This document shows, piece by piece, positions 24,126 to 36,283 of a DNA stretch of 64,000 nucleotides. The translations under genes were made by a program, and so were the position numbers. The notes under the pieces are model-generated. The model was given only the letters and a program-made list of their open reading frames with translations. It searched no databases and was not told where the DNA came from. This DNA comes from Pilatotrama ljubarskyi (lineage: Eukaryota > Basidiomycota > Agaricomycetes > Polyporales > Polyporaceae). Positions within the stretch are counted from its first letter, which is position 1. Each line of letters starts with the position of its first letter. Where the stretch lies: NCBI GenBank assembly GCA_022385805.1, contig MU277763.1:1-64000 (forward strand). Reading direction: 5' to 3'.

Positions 24126-24759
24126 CACCAACGCGCATCTACCTCTCGAGCTGCGGATGCATACGGCCCCATGACGACGCGACGACCTGTTGTTGTATTT
24201 TGCTTTCTCTGCCACCTATCCCACTGCCCTCATGCTGACCACCGCACGCATACCACCTTCCGACCTGCTCTTCCTGTCATGTCCTTCAGAGTTCCCTCTT
24301 AACCCCCTCCCCTACCGATCCCCTTACCCGTCCACCCCTTGCCTTCCCATATCGCCCACTCCCCGGCTTGTGCGCTCTTCTTCCCCTACGATAATGGTCC
24401 GCCCGCCCTGTCTTGAAGCGATCGACGTCTGTTGTTGTTGTCTCCCGCGCATTCCATTCCCAGTCCTACCTCCACAGCATATATATCCTAACCTGCACTT
24501 GTATCCGAGACTCATCATCTGTTATGGTACGCGTATCTAACATTTATTCGAGCATAGAAGGCGGTTCTCGCAGGCCCGCAAGTGACGCGTTCGCGCGTGG
24601 CGCGGCGGACGTCGGCGGCTGAGGCTCGCGACGTTGCCGTCAGGAAACGCAATTATAACCCATCGATTCGTTCGGCATTGTGGCCCTGGGTATATCGTAC
24701 AACCTCTAGCATAATAAATGTCTTCCGAGCCCTCGTTGTCCACGTCGACGCTGGTCCCC
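24126..24759. other. intergenic region between convergent genes
   Basis: About 630 bp between the convergent Rho GEF and CAT2 genes. It is strongly pyrimidine-rich on the + strand (24240-24520), probably 3' UTR sequence. No gene or RNA feature is supported. Confidence 0.5.
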
Positions 24760-27204
24760 TCAGAGCTTCGACTTCTCGCTTGCGGCCGCGGCCTGTTGAG
24801 CGTGCAGGTCGTACAAGTCCTGCGCGGCGCGCTCGATCTCGGCGCAGAACTCGGCGTTGGGCATCTCCGTGCGCGAGGTGATCGTGAACTGGAGGTAGTC
24901 GTCGAAGCCGGTCATGTACGCCACGCCGAACCCGTCGGGCACGACCTGCGCAGTGCACACATACCGTCTCAGCAGACGATTCGTAGAGCGCGCGGTGCAG
25001 GGGACGCTCGGAGCGTAGGAGGGAACGGGAAACGCACCTCGCCCCAGCCGTACGGCCCAAAGTGCTTGGAGAAGATCGCGGAGGTGCTGAGCACCCAGTA
25101 GCTCGAGCGCTTCACGACCGGGTCCGCGAAGAGCGCGGGCATCCGCTCGCCGTCCTGCACGAGCATCTTGAGACCTGCACACCGACGCATCGCCCCCGTC
25201 CGTCAGCCCTTCCGCGACACGTCCTTCCGCGAGGTGAGGGGACAAGATGTACGCACCGAGCAAGTGCCGGTCGACGCCCTTCCCGTTCCCCGCCATTCGT
25301 GCCCACGCGCCGTGCACCCTCACCGCCTCCCCGAACAGCTCGAGCCTCTCTTTCGCAGCGGCGCCCGCGTCGTCCAGCATGCTCCTGACCCACGCGTCCG
25401 ACTGCGGCGTCACGACCCTGATCGCCTCCGTGCGGCCCTTCAGGAACTTGCGCGTCGACGCGGCCTCGTACGTGCCGCCCCGCCTGCGCTCGCCGCGCGC
25501 GCGGAGGAGGCGCGCGTACGCGAGCTGCACGACGAGCTGCGTCCACGAGTCGGGCGAGACGCCGAACGCCTTGATCGCGGCCTTGCCATATGGGGTGCGC
25601 ACGATGTGCAGGGCCTGCGAGGCGATGAGCGCGCTCGCGGCGTCCGTCGCCGCGGCGATCGCGCGCTCGGTCTGGGGGGAGACGTGCCAGTCGAGCGGCG
25701 TGGGCGGTTTCGCTTGTCCTGCCGCGGAGGAGCTTGAGGAGGCGAAGTCGGGCGAAGCGATCATGTCGAGGACGCGATCGCACAGCGCGACGGTGGGCGT
25801 GCCGTCCATGACCGAGTGCTCGCCGACGAAGCCGGCCTTGCCGTCGTCGAAGACGACGAACTGGCACGGCTTGTCCATCCAGCGGTTCGCCAGGCCGAGC
25901 CTGGCGCGTCCGCCCCCAGACGGAGGGTGGACGGCGCCGTGCCAGAGGAGGCGGCTGTGCTCGACGAGGGTGGGCGCGGACTCGGCGTCGAGGCAGAGGA
26001 CGAAGGCGGCGGCGTGGATGGCGGTGATGATGTCTGCGTTGTGCGGGTCCGCGGCGAGCGCGCGGTAGTCCTGCGGGGTGAGGGCGGTCGCCCCCAGTTT
26101 CAGTGAGGCGCCCCGGAGACGTGGTGGGTGAGGCGTACCTTTGCCCAGACGTCGCGGTTCGACGCGGTGAGGATGCCGACGCCCGGGTACTCCTGTGTCG
26201 TGTTGTCGTAAATGTGCTGGATTTGACTGCGGAAAGCGCGTCAGACTCGATTGTAGATACTCCAATCGTGGAGGCGACTGACCGCTGAAGCTCGTCGAGC
26301 GAGAGCAGCTCGCCGTTCTGCCACGGCTCGAGCTTCCAGAAGCGCCCGCGGCATAGGACGACGACGTGTCCGGAGCGGCCGCGGTCGCCTTCCTTGGCGT
26401 GGCTGACGCACCAGTCGACTTCGGGGCCGGGGACGCGGCTGCAGTCGAACATCCACCTACGTGCACGCGTGAGCGACGCATCAGACCAGTGTTGGATGCG
26501 GCGGGCGCGCACCTCCAGCCGTCCATGCAGAGAGGGCCGTCCTTGGTTGCCTCTGGGGACACCTGGCCGAGCTTGTACTGCTCGCGGAAGAGCATGCCGG
26601 CGCGCACGAGGGAGGCGGCGCGGTGTACGGCGGTCTGTGGCAAGTGCTTGGGGTGGTCCTTGAAGCCATCTGTGCTCGGTGACGCGTCGTACAGCACGAG
26701 CTTGCGGGGAGAGGAGCGGGAGTGACGTACAATAGTATGAGACGTTTATGACGACCTGCGCGGGGATGGTGAGCTCTCGACAGCGCGCGGGACGAGATAC
26801 ATGGGCGGGGCACGGACCGAGTCGCGAAAGGCCATGTAGGACCAGTCGTCCCACCACTCCTCGAGCCAGTGGGGGCGGTCGGGGTCGGCGGCGCGCTGCT
26901 GGAGCCTGCGCTGCAGCTCGTGGGCATACTCGCTGGTGGCGAAGTCGTCGACTGCGTTGAGCGCGTGGGCGTACTCGGTGTCGGACGAGGCGATGGGGCT
27001 GAGGGAGTGCCTGAGCTTGGCCAAAGTGTCGTGGAGAGCGGGGACGGGCAAACGCGGGAGGGATGATTGGGCGGCGAAGGTGGGGCCGGGAAGCGGGGGA
27101 GGGGCGAGGTGCTTCCAGTGCGGGGGGCGGGTGGCAGCGAAGGCGAGGGCGGACATGGAGCGGGAGGGTGGGGAGGGGATGCGGGGCCGTCTGCAGCTGA
27201 ACAT
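24760..27204 (-). CDS. CAT2: carnitine O-acetyltransferase, probable mitochondrial/peroxisomal
   Basis: Eight exons (27204-26818, 26755-26731, 26669-26513, 26456-26283, 26226-26139, 26070-25257, 25174-25038, 24945-24760) give 655 residues. Exon 1 contains LEEWWDDWSYMAFRD; a 25-nt exon 2 and exon 3 give VVINVSYYYGFKDHP and HLPQTAVHRAASLV. The catalytic block GEHSVMDGTPT has the active-site His near 362, and TSRTEMPN lies near the end. It transfers acetyl groups between CoA and carnitine. The C-terminus ends in SKL, a canonical PTS1. The first Met (27204) precedes an Arg/Ser/Pro-rich leader like a mitochondrial presequence; a second Met lies at 27156. Yeast Cat2 is dual-targeted with the same logic. 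The first intron has a weak donor (gtccgt), chosen because it restores the conserved frame. Confidence 0.92.
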
Positions 27205-27331
27205 CGCGGGGCAGAGCAGACCACACACTGTATACCGTACCTCGCTGAGACTCGCAGCCACCGGGCACACGTCCACGTGAATACCGCCCCGGACGCCCTC
27301 CCACTCGCACTCGCCTCCACCGCGCCGGAGC

Positions 27332-27336
27332 AAAAA
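27332..27336 (-). terminator. Pol III T-run terminator of tRNA-Pro
   Basis: Five A residues on the + strand (TTTTT on the minus strand) directly follow the 3' end of the minus-strand tRNA-Pro, as expected for RNA polymerase III termination. Confidence 0.75.
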
Positions 27337-27340
27337 TAAA

Positions 27341-27425
27341 GGGCCTGGCCGGGAATTGAACCCGGGACCTCCTCCAAACGCCGTCGAAGCCCTAAGAAGG
27401 AATCATACTACTAGACCACCAGGCC
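27341..27425 (-). tRNA. tRNA-Pro(AGG) with 13-nt intron
   Basis: Read on the minus strand, the acceptor GGCCTGG pairs with CCAGGCC and a discriminator C follows. A D-arm (TGGTCTAGTAGTATG), anticodon arm CCTTC/GGAGG and T-arm with GGTTCAATTCC are present. The loop TTAGGG then T places AGG at positions 34-36. A 13-nt intron, CTTCGACGGCGTT, sits one base 3' of the anticodon, the canonical position. The internal A and B boxes are intact. A second gene with identical exons lies at 30014 in the opposite orientation. Confidence 0.93.
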
Positions 27426-27570
27426 GTGGGGGTGTGATGCTCCTCAAAGTATCCGATGGCGCCGTACCACTGTCGACGCGTCACTCAAGCTTACGCGTCC
27501 GACACGCGCTCTCACTACGCCAACTTCAGCCTCCACACCGCTCCTCTACCTACCCTCACTCTCAGCCGCA

Positions 27571-29283
<1,713 letters not shown>

Positions 29284-29581
29284 TCGGGGCGGACGGCTTG
29301 GCGGTTCCTGCGGACGTGTCGATCCTTTTGTATCATACCATGCATTTTGTATCCGGACTTCAGCTATCCAGCTAGATTCTCTCTGCATTTCCGTTCACGG
29401 CGATCGCGCGAAGGCCTGTAAGACCATGCTAAATCGACTCCTATGCATTGAGCGGAAGAGAGAATTGCCCCCGGCAAGTGCTATACAGTCTGTATAGAGT
29501 GTTACTGGTCGTATCGAGTCTATCGACAGTGCCCGCCACCTCCCGAGTCCCACCGCCCAACCCGGTTATGGGTGGGTGCCA

Positions 29582-29596
29582 TAGGGTTAGGGTTAG
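29582..29596 (+). repeat. interstitial telomere-like repeat
   Basis: TAGGGTTAGGGTTAG is two and a half copies of the fungal telomere unit TTAGGG in an intergenic location. Such tracts can be telobox-type transcription factor sites or relics of double-strand break repair. Nothing here indicates a chromosome end, since genes continue on both sides. Confidence 0.7.
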
Positions 29597-29705
29597 CGCG
29601 ACGTACCGACATAAAAAAAAACAAAGAAGGATGGCCTGCCCAGCCCGAGGGCCGAAGCAGGACAGGGAAATATTTAGACGGTGCATGACCCGAAGGCCAT
29701 ACAAA

Positions 29706-29724
29706 CCGCAGGGGCCCCCTGCGG
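29706..29724. repeat. 19-bp perfect palindrome
   Basis: CCGCAGGGGCCCCCTGCGG consists of two 9-bp arms that are exact reverse complements around a single central C. It could form a GC-rich hairpin or be a dimeric factor binding site. No neighbouring U-run marks it as a terminator. Confidence 0.7.
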
Positions 29725-30013
29725 ACAGGGTCGCCGTGCTATGAGAGGCCCCCACGGCCCACGAACCCAGGTACGTGAAGGGGCTCGTGCCATCAAGGTA
29801 AGTATGAGGTGTCTGCATAGGCGGAGGGAGGTTTTATACTGTAGCAGGGGAGGGGCGGCGGCGCACGGACCAGGCTGTTTAGGGCTGGTGCCGGCTGGAA
29901 TCAGGCTTAGCTGCAGCATAGTTTGACGTGTCATTCCACGAGCTGCAGAATCACTAGTGTTCGGATACATTGCCGTAGCTTACTCTGTATGGAACACACG
30001 GAAGGCCTACCGT

Positions 30014-30098
30014 GGCCTGGTGGTCTAGTAGTATGATTCCTTCTTAGGGCTTTAACAGCATTTGGAGGAGGTCCCGGGTTCAATTCCCGGCCAGGCCC
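30014..30098 (+). tRNA. tRNA-Pro(AGG) with 13-nt intron
   Basis: This has the same mature sequence as the minus-strand gene at 27341-27425: acceptor GGCCTGG/CCAGGCC, anticodon AGG and T-arm GGTTCAATTCC. The intron reads CTTTAACAGCATT. A T5 run at 30123-30127 downstream is a likely Pol III terminator. The pair is inverted around RPT4. Confidence 0.93.
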
Positions 30099-30432
30099 TA
30101 CACATGGGTTGGAATACCACTATTTTTGAATGCTGGCAGTTGAAGAAAAGTACAGAAGTGTTGTCGACTGGTACCGTACATACCCGGAACTATCCTGACA
30201 TACACGTGCCAATCTCTCAGAGATGTTGGCAGATCTCGGGCACATTTGTGTCTGCGTGACCCACTGAGTCACAGTAACATTGGATTATCAGGTTCACGCT
30301 ACACAACTTTACAGTAGGACGTCCCTAGACCATGTCGCACCCATCATCGGTAGAGTACAGCGTAGAGTACAATGCTCGATTCATTCTGTCAAGCGACCCC
30401 GATTGCGCAAGACGAAACTCCGAACTGTGTCC
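30099..30432. other. intergenic region
   Basis: About 330 bp between the tRNA gene and the 3' end of the F-box gene. It contains the T5 run at 30123-30127 and a short duplication GTAGAGTACA near 30351-30372. Nothing else is supported. Confidence 0.45.
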
Positions 30433-31961
30433 TCAGTGATATCGATAGCTCCTGAGGTGCCAAGCCTCGCACGATATCTGCCCCTCGTCCAGTACCGCCA
30501 CCCTGTATCGCTCGCGGGGTCCAATGACGCACACCCGCGCGTGTCGTAGAGAAGGAATGGTCTGGGAGAAACGGCGTAGGTAGTCCTCAGCATTGAAGCC
30601 TACCGCTGAGAGCTCCGCGAAGTTCAGCGGATAATTGTCTACCCCGTGGCCGGGCGGAGGAGGACCCCGGCGACAAGCGTATCTCATCATTGACCGGTCC
30701 GCGCTTGAGCGAGGGTCAAGAGAACCTGTATGGACCGTGATCTCGACATTCCGAAGGGGCGAGAGTCCGAGCGACAAGAGCAAGCCGTCCTATAACCTCG
30801 CAAGATGAGATGCCAATACCAAAATGCGGAACCGCGAACGCTCACCATGGCTCTTCCGATGTCGACGTGAGCCTCGTTCTCCTGGAGTCCGACCGTTACA
30901 GTGAGAGACTCAAGCCGCGAGCTCCCTGCTGCTAAAGCGCCGCAGACGCCACCGGTGGGGAGACTGAGCTGAGTCCCTGAGCAACGGCCGAGCTTGAGTG
31001 ATTGTGGACGAGCATAGCCAAGCATCGTCTCCAGCATGTCGGGGATGACTTCTTCGAGGTCGTGAAGCGTAACGTCATCCACAGGGCACGTTAGGCCCAG
31101 AAGGTAGAGGTCCGAAAGGGATCCAACGAATTGCTGTAAGCCGTTCCAGGTGCGGCGGGCGTTGATCTGCTCGCGAATGTTGAGACGGTGCTGGGCTTCG
31201 TAGACCTCCCTTCGCTCGAGTGCAAAGCGAGTTATGTTGCCCTCCTTACACGAGTAGGAGAGGTGCGTGAGGTTCGGGTATGCGTTGATGAAGGTCATAG
31301 TAAGGGGCATTCCGGTGCTCTCGAAATCGAGGCGGCGCATCTCGGGGTAGACGAGGTCGGGATCGGGACTTGTCTGGTCATGAGTCCGCAAGCCGCGGGC
31401 CTCGATCACCTCAAGCGTACCCATCGAATGGGCGAGGAGAACCGCAGGGTGGTGCTCAGGCAAAACGGGTTCGTCGCCGCCGTTCAATACCAATGTGACT
31501 CGCACGAGCCTCGATTGAAGGTTCTGAAGCATCTTGATAGACACCTCGCCGACGTGCCATAGCCGGAGCTCTTGTAGAGATGTGAGCGCCGCAAAGGCTG
31601 CGACGAGAGAGGGACGGGACCCCAGGACGAAGTCGCCCGTCTTTAGACTGAGCGAGCGGAGGTTGACCATTAGAGGAAGGACTTGAGCGAGCTGAAGAGC
31701 CGCAGATTCGGGCAGTTCAGAGAAGGTGAGGTTGAGAGACCGGACGAGCTTGAAACGCCTCTCAGGCTGCACGCGGAGGAATGTAAGAAATTGATGAAGG
31801 CATGTCTCGCTGTGGAGTCGGACGGTGGTGCGAAGAAGCACCCTTGGTCCAGCGTCGTAGAAGTAACGGCAGGTGCGCATGAGGAGGCAGACCTGCTGGT
31901 CAGAAGAGGCCTCTAGGACTGCGAGTAGGATGTCCTGGTTGAGAACGGCTTGTAGTGACAT
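30433..31961 (-). CDS. F-box/leucine-rich-repeat-like protein
   Basis: Two exons (31961-30846 and 30789-30433) join in phase 0 to 490 residues. The N-terminus (LNQDILLAVLEASSDQQVCLLMRTCRYFYDAG) is a degenerate F-box-like helix bundle. Irregular leucine-rich repeats follow (SLNLTFSEL, NLRSLSLKTG, LQELRLWHVG, RRLDFESTG, NLTHLSYSC, PQSLKLGRC). Proteins of this design are abundant in Agaricomycetes and are thought to recruit substrates to SCF ubiquitin ligases. The substrate is unknown. The final ~20 residues are not conserved-looking, so the exact 3' end could differ. Confidence 0.8.
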
Positions 31962-32905
31962 GTCGTGTGGCTAAACGCGAGATGGCGGGTAATTCGCTCT
32001 GGAAACAGTAGACCCGGTAGGGTGTTAGTAAATGTGCATTTATCATGCGCAGAATCCGGGCCTGAGCAGATCAGTCGCAAGGCTGCCACCCCATCTACGT
32101 CGCCTCACGGCTAGTCCTGCAAGGGGGTATGTGCGAGGTGTGATATGCTTACCGAGGGAACGGCTGTTGATGCAGTTTTTGCGGCGTGTATTCTTCTTCA
32201 CCTCGCGGGGATAAAGAGAGGGTTATACTAGGGTGAATAGACAGCGGAAGAGGCCCGGGAGTGCAAGGAGGAGGAAGGCAAGTCGCAACGACTGAGAGCC
32301 GCCCGCACTCGCCGTCTCCTCAACACACCCACGTGATCGTTTTAGCCACAAACACTTCGGTGCGGTCTACCGTCGACGAGTGAGGCTGTCTAAGGTCATC
32401 AATAATCGTAGACGACCGGATTAACCCAGCGGAGATAGCTTACTTACAAGAGTGCGATAGCTGTACGCTTCCAGGCACCCAGTGCAGAATACGACATACT
32501 CACAACAGCCCCGCGGACGCCGCGAAACGCGGTCTCCGCACACTGCGAGTAGAATCTTAGAGGCTTCATCGAATAGACTCTGTGCGGCCCCAGCCGCTAC
32601 TGGACACAGAAGCAAGGCGAGAGCCCATCGTACGAGGATGTGACCGCACTGGAGCAGCGAGGAAACAGCGAGATACGCGAAGCGATGCACTCAGGAGTTG
32701 AAGAGCACCACTTGACAGATAACATCGGAGGAGCCTAACACTAATGAGTGAAGCAAGAGGATGCAAGCCAGACAACGTGAAAGGGGAACTCACCGTGGTC
32801 GCAACGGGATTTTCCCCGTTGCCTCAAGTTCCTGCTACGCAGGCCCTCAGACCCAGGAAGAGCGAACGCGGCTAGATTTGCACGGTCGCACGACGTACAG
32901 GCGAG
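31962..32905. other. intergenic region
   Basis: About 940 bp between the F-box gene and PSO2, both read leftward, so this is F-box promoter plus PSO2 3' flank. Short minus-strand frames at 32421-32793 contain hydrophobic runs (WALALLLCPVAAGAA) but no family motif or supported start. No gene is called. Confidence 0.45.
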
Positions 32906-35721
32906 TCACCAATAGTCGTCTGCGCGGTATTCAACAACCTTGGCTCCGCCCCGCTTTTTCCTCTCCGCCTCCCACCGCTCAACCCACTTCGCCATCTTGC
33001 CCCGCGACGTCTCGCTTCCGACGTTGACCGTCGCGATCATGCGGCCCCAGTCCAGCGACAACGCAAAACAAGTGAGTTCGAAGAACGAGCTGTGCTCCGA
33101 ATACGGCACGCCGTACACTTGGAGCGTGGACGTCGAGTTGCGCGCCGGTTGCAGGTTCGCATGCGTGAAGGTACGGCTTTGCGAGCGCGAAATAACGGTG
33201 GATATGGATGGCAGTGTGTCGCTGCCGTTCGGCTGCGTGAAGCTACGGGGAAGCCCGTATCGTGAGCACGACGCCTCTGGATAGACGAAGATCGCACTCA
33301 CGTCCATCCGGTCGGTCGGAATCCGATGACCTTGCTGTACTGCCCTTCCCAACGCTCTACGTACTGCTTCAGCCTGTCTGAGGCAATAACACCGAGCGGG
33401 ACAAGGTGTACACCGCCCGCCGTTGGATCGTTGGTGAGCAGAGCATCTAGCTCTGGGTCGTTTTCGCATCGAAGGATACCCGCCTTCCGCGAGTCGCAGT
33501 ACACCTTCGTATTCAAGGCCTTGGCAATCGCTACCCATTCGTGAGATCCGATGGTATCCATCCGAAGCGTGTAGGAGCTACTTACCCTTCACGATGCGCT
33601 CCTTCCCTATAGAGTATGTCCTGGCAAACCGGATTAGAATGCGTGGCACAGACATACGAGGGGTGAGGCGTACCCCACTACGACGAGCACTTTGCCAGGA
33701 GAAGGAGTAGCCTTCTCCTTGCCCTTGTCTCCTTTATCTTGCCGGGTGAACCATCCAGCCATCGTGCGAGGCTTCTTGCCTTCTTCTACCTCCTCAACAG
33801 CCTGTCCCTGCACTAGTCGCTTGGCCAACTCGGCACATGCTGAGATGACGAGAGGCTGTGGTGGGAAACAGTACTGGAGTTCCGGATTTCAATACACATT
33901 GAGCGAGGACGACTGATGGATGAACGTTACCTTAGGGTCTAGATACGTTGTGTCAAGGTAGACATGGTCAATGTGCTTGCCCCTGATCGCCGGATGGAGG
34001 ACGTGCTGCGGACTCGCTCGAAAGTCTCCACAGTGCAAGTACCGGAACACCTTGGCGGAACCAACGAACGGTGACTTGTATGCGCTGTCACCAGCATTCA
34101 CGGTCTGCTTACCCTCAAAGAGGAATAAACAAGATCCAGGACCTTCAAATACGAGCATCAGTATGGATTAGTGTTGTGAAGGACGCGAACCGCTCACAAT
34201 GGTTCGCTTCGATCAACGTGACCTTCACACCGCCCGTGTTGGGAATAGTCGTAGGTACATCCATGGGTAATGGATGCACCCATTTCGGGTCGACCCCGAG
34301 CATGTGTATGATCAGGTTGGCGGTGCCCTGTGAACAATAGATAGGGCCGCTCTTCCAGTTGCCTGACAGATTCGTGTAGTGGTCCGAATGCGCGTGCCTG
34401 GGAACAGGATGGGCTCAACGTGATTACCATCTGTAATGTAGCAGCAACGCACGTCAAGAAATATGCCGTGACATTCGGTATCGTTCCGTAGCGGAATGCA
34501 TCCACCGCGATCGGCATCCCCTGCAAGACCTTGTAGAACGGCGCTTTCCGTCGTCCACCATTGGCCTTCGTCGGGCGGAAGTTACGATCTTCGACAGCAG
34601 AAGCTTCCTTCCAGGCGTCGTTCTCCTTGTAGGAGGCCATCAGCATGGAGAAAACGTTGCCTTCGCCGCTCTCCTGCTTCACTGCTACTTTTGTCTCATC
34701 GTTCTCCGCAGGCCGAGGTGGGGGTAAAGCTGAGAGGGGCCGTAGAGCTTTTGAGCTTGATGCACCGCACGGTGCCGGAGTTGATGGGGTTGGGTCAGGT
34801 AGAGTGTCAATGCATCGGTCCACATGGTCGTGAATTTGCTAGGGGGTGCGTTAAGCATGCGTGTTGCCGTCGTATAAGAAGCGTGCGCACCAACGTGGAC
34901 ATCCCGATGAGCTGTTTCTCGCATATGGGGCAGCTCTCTACAGGATCGCCGCCGGAATCTCTTCGCTCGTCTTCGTCCAGCGTCAAGTCGATGTCGACTT
35001 CTTCATATTCTTCCGTTTTGACTTGCGTCTCCACATCAACGAACTCCAGCTCATCGTCGCCCATGTCCCAGTCCGGGCCTTCGAGGAGACCACTGTCACC
35101 TGCGTCCATGGCTGAATCCGGCTTCTCCAGCTCAGGGACAAGCTTGCTATCCTGCCGTCCGTCATGGGAACAATCCCGCAGGGAAGACGACTGGCACTCG
35201 GGAGGTACAGGCTCACCCTCGACACCTCTCGAGACAAGCAAGGCCGGAAAGCCGAAGAGCGATGACTCCTGGGCGTTCTCCGCAGACACACTCGACGAGG
35301 AGACGCATGGCACCACATCTCGACGCCCTTCGACAGGCTCGCACTTGATATTAGGGCCTTCAGCGAGGAGACTAGTGTTGGTAGATCCTTTGAAGCAGTT
35401 TGCGGGCGCACTGATGCCTTCTAGGATGGAAGGAGTAGCATCTGTTCGCGGTGATACTTCTACACCGCTACTGAGGCAGGGGTGCAGAGGCCTGGCAGTA
35501 GGGCGAGGAGCAGGTACACGGACAACGTCGTCTTCGTCGGATTCGATGACTATGATGTCTTCTGGCCGTACAGCGAGGTTTGTGGATATTGTCCGCTTGT
35601 GGGCCGCAACCTCCTTAACTTTGGCTTTCTTTGCTTCTGGTGGACCGGACCCTGCGTGGCCCTTACCGAAAAAGTCGAGCAGCGTGGACGACTGAGGAAT
35701 TTGTTTGCGTTTCTTCGCCAT
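32906..35721 (-). CDS. PSO2: Pso2/SNM1 DNA cross-link repair nuclease
   Basis: Eight exons (35721-34891, 34838-34453, 34397-34198, 34142-33931, 33873-33674, 33620-33586, 33530-33302, 33242-32906) give 809 residues. The acidic N-terminal half has a basic start (MAKKRKQ) and a PIP-box-like QSSTLLDFF. A UBZ-type finger is split across exons 1 and 2 (CPIC...H...HVDRC, ~264-286). The metallo-beta-lactamase/beta-CASP nuclease follows, with motif HAHSDH at ~407-412, EANHCPGS, HCGDFRASP, VYLDTTYLDP and the C-terminal VPYSEHSSFFEL. Pso2/SNM1A digest DNA past interstrand cross-links with 5'-exonuclease activity; the UBZ recruits the enzyme through ubiquitinated PCNA. All core metal motifs are intact. 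Confidence 0.93.
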
Positions 35722-36283
35722 TTAGACAGGACTCCTTTAAGGGGGCTGTTCGTCGGTTGAGGTAGCAACAAGAGTGTATCTCATATTGTAAAGAACTGCA
35801 TAGTTATCAGAGCCAGTAGATGAGAGTGAGCGGAGCTTTACGGAAAGTCGGAGGGAGTCAAACTTGCGCTACAATGAATTACGTAAGAGCGCACTACTTG
35901 TGCATGATCCGGGTCGAACCTCACAACGCGGTCGAATCGTGTGCACTGTGGCACTCAAGGCAATGATTATATTGTAGGTATCGGCATTACGCAACGGCGC
36001 CGACAACGCGACTGGTAGTCTCACCATGCGCTGCGTTGTCGGACTTCAAGTTCACGCATGCTCCGTCGATACAAGTGATTACCGGTGTGAATCCAGAACC
36101 CCACATGAAGCATCGATGTACCACAGCAGCAATACGACCCTCTGACGCGTCCATCCGGTATGGCTCTACATGGACCATGCATGCAAGATTTTGGCGGCGT
36201 ACTAGTGGCATACAAAGGAAGGCATAGGCATGCGTGGGCGTGGTGGTAAGCGTGAACATAGCAGCAATACGATACAGACCCGT
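35722..36283. other. intergenic region
   Basis: About 560 bp: the promoter of PSO2 and the 3' flank of RPS4 (both minus strand). It contains a small direct repeat, CAGCAATACGA, near 36125 and 36262. No gene is supported. Confidence 0.45.

Larger units (their letters stand above)
29284..30013. other. intergenic region with telomere-like tract and palindrome
   Basis: About 730 bp between RPT4 and the + strand tRNA-Pro. It holds a short TTAGGG tract, an A9 run near 29612-29620 and a 19-bp palindrome (each noted separately or in findings). Open frames here show no conserved sequence, so no protein gene is called. Confidence 0.5.

Noticed and set aside
25112..27310. A 732-codon minus-strand open frame overlapping CAT2
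   Set aside because: It is an Arg/Pro-rich shadow caused by high GC; the real protein uses the CAT2 frame with spliced exons and catalytic motifs.
29582..29596. A chromosome-end telomere
   Set aside because: Only 2.5 units, with housekeeping genes on both sides; an interstitial tract is the correct reading.
32421..32793. Two small minus-strand frames with hydrophobic segments
   Set aside because: No recognisable family, no plausible start context, and no splice model linking them.
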